A stretch of DNA of 64,000 nt from positions 5,580,001 through 5,644,000 of the forward strand of contig NZ_AP022577.1 of the NCBI RefSeq assembly GCF_010730955.1. Reading direction: 5' to 3'. Below, one piece after another: positions 58,361-64,000 of this stretch (position 1 is its first letter; each line of letters opens with the position of its first letter). The stretch comes from Mycolicibacterium aubagnense. Its GTDB lineage: Bacteria; Actinomycetota; Actinomycetes; Mycobacteriales; Mycobacteriaceae. Under the pieces are notes generated by a model, which saw only the letters and a list, made by a program, of their open reading frames with translations, was not told where the DNA came from and made no database searches. The position numbers and the translations under genes were made by a program.

Positions 58361-59238
58361 TACAGCGAACCGACGCTGACCGAGCGGTCCTGCGCGAAGC
58401 CCCAGTCCAGCAACTGCGAGGCCTGATCCCAGTAGGTCGGACCGCCCTCGTGCACCATGCCGTACATCATGGCGATGACCAGTCGGCGTCCGCCGCGGTC
58501 CGCGCCGGCCACGTAGGTCTTCTTGGCGGCGTCGGTGAACCCGGTCTTGCCACCGATGGTGCCCGGGTACCGCTGCAACAGCTGGTTCTCGTTGACGATC
58601 TGCTCGTTGCCGTTCTTTCCGGGGAACGTCGCGGCGGGCTGCGCGGTGATCTGCGCGAAGTAGGGGTTGGCCATGGCGGCGCGGAAGATGATCGCCAGGT
58701 CGCGGGGCGTGGTCCAGCCCGAGCCGCCGGCGCCGTCCAGCCCGGACGGGGTGGCCGCGTGGGTGTCGACGGCGCCGATGGAGGCGGCCTTCGCGTTCAT
58801 CTTGGCGACCGCGACGTCGTAGCCGCCGATCATGTCGGCCAGGGCGTCGGCGGCGTCGTTGCCCGATGCGAGCAGCACCGCGTCCAGCAGCTGGCGGGCG
58901 GTGTACACGTGGCCGGGGACGATGCCGACGCAGTTGCACTCCACCTGGGTGTCCGCGACGGTGCCGGTCACGGTGGCCTCCAGGCTCGGCAGCTCACTGA
59001 GCGCGGTCAGCGCCAGCAGCGTCTTGATGGTGCTGGCGGGCGGGTGCCGCAGGTCGATGTCGCGGCCGGCGAGAATCTGGCCCGAATCCATGTCGGCGAC
59101 GATCCAGGCCGGGGCCGGCCCTGCCGGGATCGGCACGGTGCCGACCGGCTGGATGTCGGGATCAGCGGCCGCCAGCGGCGGCGCGACCAGGACCACGAGC
59201 GTCAGCGCGGCCATGACGGCCGTTGCGAACCTTCCCAT
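58360..59238 (-). CDS. D-alanyl-D-alanine carboxypeptidase (PBP), paralogue 2
   Basis: 292 residues with a signal peptide (MGRFATAVMAALTLVVLVAPPLAAADP). Active-site motifs are STIK (69-72), SGN (125-127) and KTG (231-233). It is homologous over its length to the downstream gene (VADMDSGQILAGRD against VADLDTGQVLASQD; ECNCVGIVPG against ECSCVGLKPG), so they are tandem duplicates. M. tuberculosis has a single gene (dacB2) here. The 96-bp gap between them may hold a second promoter. Which copy is the true DacB2 orthologue cannot be told by eye. Confidence 0.93.
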   Translation of the reverse strand: MGRFATAVMAALTLVVLVAPPLAAADPDIQPVGTVPIPAGPAPAWIVADMDSGQILAGRDIDLRHPPASTIKTLLALTALSELPSLEATVTGTVADTQVECNCVGIVPGHVYTARQLLDAVLLASGNDAADALADMIGGYDVAVAKMNAKAASIGAVDTHAATPSGLDGAGGSGWTTPRDLAIIFRAAMANPYFAQITAQPAATFPGKNGNEQIVNENQLLQRYPGTIGGKTGFTDAAKKTYVAGADRGGRRLVIAMMYGMVHEGGPTYWDQASQLLDWGFAQDRSVSVGSL

Positions 59239-59310
59239 GGAGCCAGCAGCCTACTGGCCGAACCTGGACTGTGCCGTCTCAGCGGCGCCCCGGTGGTGTT
59301 CAATCGGACC

Positions 59311-59742
59311 ATGTTGAGTCTGGAAGAGATCTCGGACCGTCTGGAAATCCAACAACTGTTGATCGCGTACTCGACGGCCATCGACATCCGCCGATTCGAT
59401 GATCTGGCACAGGTTTTCACGCCCGACGCCTACATCGACTACCGGGCGATGGGTGGTATCGACGGGCATTTCCCCGAGGTCAAGGAATGGCTGTCCCAGG
59501 TGCTGCCGAATTTTCCCGCCTATGCGCACATGCTCGGTAACTTCGACGTCACCATCACCGGGGACACCGCGAAGTCGCGGACCATCTGCTTCAACCCGAT
59601 GGTGCTGCCGGCGGCGAACGCGGACACGCAGAGTCAGGTGCTGTTCTGCGGTCTCTGGTACGAGGATGAGTTCCTCCGCACGGCGGAGGGCTGGCGCATG
59701 ACGCGCCGGGTCGAGACGAAGTGCTTCGACCGCGTGGTCTGA
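59311..59742 (+). CDS. SnoaL-like/NTF2-fold protein
   Basis: 143 residues from ATG 59311 (MLSLEEISDRLEIQQLLIAYSTAIDIRRFDDLAQVFTPDA type start). The helix-then-sheet order, with DYRAMGGIDGHFPEVKEWLSQ and a final GWRMTRRVETKCFDRVV, fits the SnoaL_4 family of NTF2-fold hydratases and isomerases. It is the counterpart of Rv2910c. Function is not known. It is divergent from the carboxypeptidases and lies about 200 nt upstream of rpsP. Confidence 0.9.
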   Translation: MLSLEEISDRLEIQQLLIAYSTAIDIRRFDDLAQVFTPDAYIDYRAMGGIDGHFPEVKEWLSQVLPNFPAYAHMLGNFDVTITGDTAKSRTICFNPMVLPAANADTQSQVLFCGLWYEDEFLRTAEGWRMTRRVETKCFDRVV

Positions 59743-59788
59743 TCGCGCACCTCGCGCCGAGCGGCCGCCCGGCGGGTCACCGCGGGAT

Positions 59789-59818
59789 TTGGGCCGGTCG
59801 CAGCTGCTCTGGCAGAAT
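59789..59818 (+). promoter_or_regulatory. Candidate promoter of the rpsP operon
   Basis: TTGGGC (59789-59794) and CAGAAT (59813-59818) are 18 nt apart. The mRNA would start near 59825, leaving a leader of about 120 nt before rpsP with AGGAG as RBS. Confidence 0.5.
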
Positions 59819-59947
59819 GGTCGGCTGTCTGTCGGCGACTCGTTCAATGCGTCGCGCGGCGGTCACACACGTGAGGCAAGACCGGACCGGGCAATCCGCC
59901 TGAGTCGCTGAATTGCAGCGTGGCAATCATCAGGAGAAGTGCAGAAC

Positions 59948-60430
59948 ATGGCTGTCAAGATCAAGCTCACCCGGCTTGGCAAGATCCGCAACCCCCAGTA
60001 CCGCATCATCGTCGCCGACGCGCGCACCCGCCGCGATGGCCGCGCCATCGAGGTCATCGGCCGGTACCACCCGAAGGAAGAGCCGAGCCTGATCGAGATC
60101 GATTCGGAGCGCGCGCAGTACTGGCTGGGCGTCGGCGCGCAGCCGACCGAGCCGGTCGCCGCCCTGCTGAAGATCACGGGTGACTGGCAGAAGTTCAAGG
60201 GCCTGCCGGGCGCCGAGGGCACCCTGAAGGTCAAGGAGCCCAAGCCCTCCAAGCTGGACCTGTTCAACGCCGCGCTGGCCAACGCCGACGCCCCTGCCGG
60301 TGGCGAGGCTGTCACGCTGAAGAAGCGCAAGGACAAGAAGGACGAGGTCGTCGAGGCCGCCGCCGAGGCTACAGACGCTGCCGGCGAGGCTGCTACCACC
60401 GAGGCCGAGGCCGAAGCGCCCGCCGAATGA
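59948..60430 (+). CDS. rpsP: Ribosomal protein bS16
   Basis: 160 residues from ATG 59948 ([20 protein letters not shown]), placed by AGGAG upstream. The bS16 core is residues 1-85 ([40 protein letters not shown]). The remaining half is the acidic, Ala/Glu-rich extension typical of actinobacteria. It is first of the rpsP-KH-rimM-trmD operon. The KH gene overlaps by 4 bp. Homologue of Rv2909c. Confidence 0.97.
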   Translation: MAVKIKLTRLGKIRNPQYRIIVADARTRRDGRAIEVIGRYHPKEEPSLIEIDSERAQYWLGVGAQPTEPVAALLKITGDWQKFKGLPGAEGTLKVKEPKPSKLDLFNAALANADAPAGGEAVTLKKRKDKKDEVVEAAAEATDAAGEAATTEAEAEAPAE

Positions 60431-60669
60431 GCAGCGTCGTCGTCGACGCCGTAGAGCACCTGGTCCGCGGGATCGTCGACAACCCCGACGATGTCCGGGT
60501 CGACATGGTGACCAGCCGCCGCGGTCGCACCGTCGAGGTGCACGTGCACCCCGACGACCTGGGCAAGGTCATCGGGCGCGGGGGCCGCACGGCCACCGCG
60601 CTGCGGACGCTGGTCGCCGGTATCGGCGGCCGGGGCATCCGCGTCGACGTGGTGGATACCGACCAGTAA
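60427..60669 (+). CDS. KH-domain RNA-binding protein (KhpA-like)
   Basis: 80 residues. A single KH domain with the GxxG loop in [22 protein letters not shown] 60427 overlaps the rpsP stop as ATGA. KhpA-type proteins bind RNA widely, pair with KhpB/Jag, and are linked to ribosome assembly and cell division in other bacteria. Homologue of Rv2908c. Confidence 0.94.
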   Translation: MSSVVVDAVEHLVRGIVDNPDDVRVDMVTSRRGRTVEVHVHPDDLGKVIGRGGRTATALRTLVAGIGGRGIRVDVVDTDQ

Positions 60670-60671
60670 AT

Positions 60672-61199
60672 ATGGACCTCGTGGTCGGCCGCGTCGTCAA
60701 GGCGCATGGCATCAGCGGCGAGGTTGTCGTTGACATACGTACCGATGATCCCGGTGAGCGTTTCTCGCCGGGATCATCGTTGCGTGGTAGGCCGGGGGCC
60801 CGTAATCCCGGCCCCGAACGCACCTACGTTGTTGAATCGGCCCGGGAGCACGGCGGCCGGCTACTGGTGCGGCTCGATGGCGTGGCCGACCGCAATGCCG
60901 CAGATGCGTTGCGCGGCACGCTGTTCCTGGTGGATTCCGCCAGTCTGCCGCCCATCGAAGAGCCCGACGAGTTCTACGATCACCAGCTCGAGGGGCTGAA
61001 GGCCCGCACCGTCGACGGCGTCGACATCGGTGTGGTGACCGAGGTGCTGCACACTCCGGGCGGCGAACTGCTGTCCATCCGAACGGAAGCCGGTGCCGAG
61101 GTACTGGTGCCGTTCGTCACCGCTATGGTGCCGACGGTGTCGCTGGCCGACGGTCTGGTGGAGATCGATCCGCCGGACGGCCTGCTCGAGTTGGATTGA
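60672..61199 (+). CDS. rimM: Ribosome maturation factor RimM
   Basis: 175 residues. The N-terminal barrel starts [27 protein letters not shown], and the PRC-barrel has [21 protein letters not shown] and [22 protein letters not shown]. It binds uS19 and assists maturation of the 30S head. It begins 2 nt after the KH gene stop and ends 5 nt before trmD. Homologue of Rv2907c. Confidence 0.96.
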   Translation: MDLVVGRVVKAHGISGEVVVDIRTDDPGERFSPGSSLRGRPGARNPGPERTYVVESAREHGGRLLVRLDGVADRNAADALRGTLFLVDSASLPPIEEPDEFYDHQLEGLKARTVDGVDIGVVTEVLHTPGGELLSIRTEAGAEVLVPFVTAMVPTVSLADGLVEIDPPDGLLELD

Positions 61200-61204
61200 C
61201 GCCC

Positions 61205-61906
61205 ATGCGGATTGACGTCGTCACCATTTTCCCGGCGTATCTCGATGCGCTGCAGCAGTCCTTGCCGGGCAAGGCGATCGCCAACGGCACCGTGCAGCTG
61301 GGCGTCCACGACCTGCGGAACTGGACGCATGACGTCCACAAGTCGGTCGACGATTCCCCGTACGGCGGCGGGCCCGGCATGGTGATGAAGGCGCCGGTCT
61401 GGGGTGCCGCGCTCGACGAAATCTGTACGCCGGAAACCGTTTTAGTGGTCCCGACGCCGGCGGGCCGGTTGTTCACCCAGGAGCATGCGCACCGCTGGAC
61501 GGGCGAGCCGCACCTGGTGTTCGCCTGTGGTCGCTACGAGGGCATCGACCAGCGGGTCGCCGATGATGCCGCGCGGCGGATGCGGGTCGAAGAGGTGTCC
61601 ATCGGTGACTACGTGTTGCCCGGCGGCGAATCCGCGGCACTGGTGATGATCGAAGCCGTGGTTCGGTTGCTGCCCGACGTCCTGGGCAATCCGGCGTCGC
61701 ACCAAGATGATTCACATTCCGCGCACGTCGGGGGAGTGCTGGAGGGGCCGAGCTACACGCGGCCACCGGTCTGGCGGGACCTCGAGGTGCCTCCGGTGTT
61801 GTTGTCCGGCGACCATGCCAAGGTTGCGGCGTGGCGTCGCGAACAGGGGCTGCAGCGCACGCGCGAGCGCAGGCCGGACCTGCTGAACCCGGATCGCTCG
61901 GGCTAG
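61205..61906 (+). CDS. trmD: tRNA (guanine37-N1)-methyltransferase
   Basis: 233 residues from ATG 61205 ([16 protein letters not shown]); an in-frame TTG at 61196 overlaps the rimM stop and is less likely. The knotted SAM site contains [30 protein letters not shown] and [20 protein letters not shown]. It methylates G37 of tRNAs to prevent frameshifting. It is the last gene of the rpsP operon, convergent with the lppW-like gene. Homologue of Rv2906c. Confidence 0.97.
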   Translation: MRIDVVTIFPAYLDALQQSLPGKAIANGTVQLGVHDLRNWTHDVHKSVDDSPYGGGPGMVMKAPVWGAALDEICTPETVLVVPTPAGRLFTQEHAHRWTGEPHLVFACGRYEGIDQRVADDAARRMRVEEVSIGDYVLPGGESAALVMIEAVVRLLPDVLGNPASHQDDSHSAHVGGVLEGPSYTRPPVWRDLEVPPVLLSGDHAKVAAWRREQGLQRTRERRPDLLNPDRSG

Positions 61907-61914
61907 GACGGATT

Positions 61915-61934
61915 CCCGTCGCTTCGCTTGCCCC
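61915..61934 (+). repeat. Short dispersed repeat, family B, copy 4
   Basis: CCCGTCGCTTCGCTTGCCCC, just after trmD and before the stop of the convergent lipoprotein gene. Confidence 0.5.
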
Positions 61935-61936
61935 GG

Positions 61937-62860
61937 CTAGCTGATTCGCCCGCCCGGGAACATCGTCTTGACGGCGTTGGTGATCGTCGCGCGGGCCGTG
62001 GCGTCATCAGTGGGCTGCAGCGAGCCGATGGCCATGACATAGCGCCGGTCCGCGCCGATCACGCCGGTGGACATGTGCATCCAGTTGTTGCCGTTCCATT
62101 CCGGCATCCAGCCCTGCTTCACGGCAACCGGTTCGCCGTACAGACCATCCGGGATGCCGAAGCGCTGCGGGTAGCCGTCGGCGCCGGAGGGCGTGGATGC
62201 GGCCAGATCGGCCAGGATGATGCCGGCCAACTCTGGGGGCAGCCCACCGGAGCCGTTGAGCAGCTCGTCGTAGTAATGCACCAGGTCGGTAGGGGTGCTC
62301 ATGGTGTTCCACCACTTGCCGTCGTAGGGCACCGAGGTTCCGGTCAGACCGTAGCGGGCTGCCACGCGGGTGATGACGTTGTTGCCGCCGCTGCGGTTCC
62401 AGAAGACCTCGGCAGCGGAGTCGTCGGACGACCGCAGCATGGTGTCCAGCGACTGGCGGTCGGCCGCGGTGAGCTCGATCTGGCCCTTGGCCTCCTGCAG
62501 CAGGAGATCGTCGGCGATGAACAGCTTGGCCACCGACGCGATGGGCATCGCGGACCCGTCGCCGGTGGCGATCACCTGGCCGGTGTTGCGATCGAGCACC
62601 GCGGTGCTGATCGACGCCCCGGCTGCCGAGGCATCGGTGGTGGCACTGCGTTCGCGGGCATCGAGGCCTGTCATGGCCGCAGCGGGTTCGGCGGCCGGAG
62701 CTTCCGGCATCTCCAGCGCGCTGACCACCGGTACGACGGTCAGCGCGATCCGGTTCTGCGGCGGCGCTCCGTACACCTTCGCCTCGCAACCAGCTGTGAG
62801 CATCACCGCTGCTGCCGCGGCAGCGGTGATGCTCAGCAGCTTCGACGGCTGCGGGCGCAT
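61937..62860 (-). CDS. lppW: LppW-like lipoprotein with beta-lactamase fold
   Basis: 307 residues from ATG 62860, chosen for the AGGAGA seven nt upstream (ATG 62878 is an earlier alternative). A lipoprotein signal ends in AVMLTAGC, with the cysteine to be lipidated. The mature part resembles class A beta-lactamases: SVAK as the nucleophile motif (ASVAKLFIADDLLL), SDDSAAEVFW, and VKQGWMPEWNGNNWM near the place of KTG. The second motif departs from lactamases, so it may be a peptidase or a non-catalytic relative. Homologue of Rv2905. Confidence 0.88.
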   Translation of the reverse strand: MRPQPSKLLSITAAAAAAVMLTAGCEAKVYGAPPQNRIALTVVPVVSALEMPEAPAAEPAAAMTGLDARERSATTDASAAGASISTAVLDRNTGQVIATGDGSAMPIASVAKLFIADDLLLQEAKGQIELTAADRQSLDTMLRSSDDSAAEVFWNRSGGNNVITRVAARYGLTGTSVPYDGKWWNTMSTPTDLVHYYDELLNGSGGLPPELAGIILADLAASTPSGADGYPQRFGIPDGLYGEPVAVKQGWMPEWNGNNWMHMSTGVIGADRRYVMAIGSLQPTDDATARATITNAVKTMFPGGRIS

Positions 62861-63180
62861 GGTTCTCCTAAACCTCACGACGGATAAAATTCTGGTTGAT
62901 CAGCGTAACGGGTAAAGCTGTGTTGGGTGTGGCGTCTGTGACAGCGCAGAGTGTGATGTCTGCTGCACCAGGCCCGGTGGGGTCACGATTTCGTCACCCG
63001 GCGGCTGTCTGGCACAATTGAGCAGTTGTCCGCGCTGGGCGCGGGGTCGGCGTCTGTTTCGGATGTGTCCCCGCCCGCTGCGGCATCCGCCCAAGTACGT
63101 CCGTAAAGAGAATGGCTTTTCCGTCGCGCCGCATGGCGTCCGGCGGCTGTAGCCCGCGAGTTAGCAAGGAAGTGTCACCG
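62861..63180. other. Divergent promoter region between the lipoprotein gene and rplS
   Basis: 320 bp without a gene. The left end holds the RBS of the lipoprotein gene and, on the minus strand, a CAGAAT word as possible -10. The right part should hold the rplS promoter (CACAAT at 63013-63018 is a weak candidate) and a leader ending AAGGAAG before ATG 63181. A leader of this length could hold an rplS control element, but no clear hairpin was found. Confidence 0.4.
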
Positions 63181-63522
63181 ATGAAAACGCTGGACTTCGT
63201 CGATCAGGCGTCGCTGCGCGACGACATCCCGGCCTTCAACCCCGGCGACACCCTCAATGTGCACGTCAAGGTCATCGAGGGCAACAAGCACCGCATCCAG
63301 GTGTTCAAGGGCGTCGTGATCCGTCGCCAGGGTGGCGGTATCGGTGAGACCTTCACCGTCCGCAAGGAGAGCTACGGCGTCGGCGTCGAGCGGACCTTCC
63401 CGGTGCACTCGCCGAATATCGACCACATCGACGTCGTCACCCGCGGCGACGTGCGTCGCGCCAAGCTGTACTACCTGCGCGAGCTCCGTGGCAAGAAGGC
63501 CAAGATCAAGGAAAAGCGCTGA
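63181..63522 (+). CDS. rplS: Ribosomal protein bL19
   Basis: 113 residues from ATG 63181 ([23 protein letters not shown]). An earlier in-frame start would add 23 unconserved residues. [40 protein letters not shown] and KLYYLREL are bL19 signatures. It lies at the 30S-50S interface. It is upstream of lepB, with 43 nt between. Homologue of Rv2904c. Confidence 0.97.
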   Translation: MKTLDFVDQASLRDDIPAFNPGDTLNVHVKVIEGNKHRIQVFKGVVIRRQGGGIGETFTVRKESYGVGVERTFPVHSPNIDHIDVVTRGDVRRAKLYYLRELRGKKAKIKEKR

Positions 63523-63565
63523 GCTTGTTCGGCGACCTCGCTGCCGAACTGACTAGCCTGGTGCC

Positions 63566-64000
63566 GTGACCGGCCCAAGCGAAGACAGCACCACTCCGGA
63601 CAGTCCGACGACGGACGACGCCGACACCACTGCGACCGCCGACTCGGCCGGCAAGGCTGACGAGGCCGGCGAGAAGCCGAAGTCGAAGCTGGCCGCGCTG
63701 CGCGAAGGCGTTGTCCTCGTCCTCACCGCGGTGCTGCTGTACTACGTCGTGCTGACATTCGTCGCGCGGCCGTACCTGATTCCCTCGGAGTCCATGGAGC
63801 CCACGCTGCATGGCTGCAGCGGCTGCGTCGGCGACCGGATCATGGTCGACAAGTTGACCTATCGGTTCGGCGCGCCCGAGCCCGGCGACGTCGTGGTCTT
63901 CAAGGGCCCGCCGAACTGGAACATCAGCTACAAGTCGATTCGCTCGGACAACCCGACCATGCGCTGGATCCAGAACGCGCTCTCGGTCATCGGCTTCGTG
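63566..64000 (+). CDS. lepB: Signal peptidase I, C-terminus beyond the window
   Basis: 145 residues of a longer protein from GTG 63566. An acidic Ser/Thr/Asp-rich N-terminus leads into one membrane helix (EGVVLVLTAVLLYYVVLTFV), then the catalytic serine Ser76 in IPSESMEPTL and box C (GDRIMVDKLTYRFG; GDVVVFKGP). The catalytic lysine lies past the window end. A Cys-x-x-Cys (HGCSGCVG) after the serine is an actinobacterial feature. TAGCCT at 63554-63559 ends 6 nt before the GTG. It removes signal peptides from exported proteins. Homologue of Rv2903c. Confidence 0.95.
   Translation, partial: MTGPSEDSTTPDSPTTDDADTTATADSAGKADEAGEKPKSKLAALREGVVLVLTAVLLYYVVLTFVARPYLIPSESMEPTLHGCSGCVGDRIMVDKLTYRFGAPEPGDVVVFKGPPNWNISYKSIRSDNPTMRWIQNALSVIGFV

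Overview
This window is a high-GC actinobacterial chromosome segment from a mycobacterium of the Mycolicibacterium type. The gene order follows the Mycobacterium tuberculosis H37Rv stretch from about Rv2994 down to Rv2903c almost gene for gene, including which genes face the opposite way (IclR regulator, mutT1-ppk-fbiD, DUF3515, aldo-keto reductase, dacB2-like, lppW). The whole PDIM/PGL lipid locus that in M. tuberculosis lies between coaD and the Rv2927c homologue is absent, and so is pknI. This points to a non-tuberculous, probably environmental species. I identified it from remembered gene order and protein motifs, not from a database search.

Layout. 1-3223: MFS permease (cut by the window edge), an exported lipase, a fumarylacetoacetate-hydrolase-family enzyme. 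3225-5051: gltX followed by tRNA-Gln and tRNA-Glu and a terminator. 5067-7613: exported DUF1501/DUF1800 pair. 7732-10551: IclR-type regulator divergent from leuCD. 10800-11471: hupB. 11565-15501: mutT1, ppk and fbiD on the minus strand. 15537-18838: gpsA, a PLP-dependent lyase and ddl. 18835-21230: DUF3515 protein, thiL, ung. 21419-26494: rpmB, a DAK-family protein, recG, an exported HNH nuclease. 26495-27692: an accessory island with a gene-free stretch and an exported 11-residue-repeat protein. 27693-32027: two aldo-keto reductases, lipN, DsbA-like protein and VKOR. 32062-36513: pyc, rsmD, coaD. 36603-39550: sepIVA, DUF177, rnc, mutM. 39560-42013: three tandem paralogous YGQP-rich membrane proteins, a second accessory island. 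42114-47935: OsmC-like, acyP, smc, ftsY. 48189-52453: amt-glnB-glnD nitrogen operon behind two GlnR-type boxes. 52461-54650: molybdopterin oxidoreductase. 54743-57413: ffh and an amidohydrolase. 57415-59238: two tandem D,D-carboxypeptidases. 59311-61906: SnoaL-like protein, then rpsP-KH-rimM-trmD. 61937-64000: lppW-like lipoprotein, rplS, and lepB cut by the window end.

How the genes work together. Most are core functions: translation (gltX with both tRNA substrates, rpsP, rplS, rpmB, rimM, trmD, rsmD), secretion (ffh, ftsY, lepB), chromosome upkeep (smc, recG, ung, mutM, mutT1, hupB), cell wall (ddl, D,D-carboxypeptidases, sepIVA), oxidative folding in the envelope (DsbA-like with VKOR), leucine synthesis and nitrogen control.

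The window's most distinctive features are: (1) many start codons preceded at 6-9 nt by a TANNNT hexamer, meaning leaderless mRNAs, including one apparent leaderless 7-codon upstream ORF that overlaps the ung start; (2) the triplicated YGQP proteins with copied promoters; (3) the exported 11-mer repeat protein; (4) an rsmD whose conserved N-terminus requires a CTG start overlapping the pyc stop; (5) two families of short dispersed intergenic repeats. No CRISPR array, insertion sequence, phage or integrase was seen.
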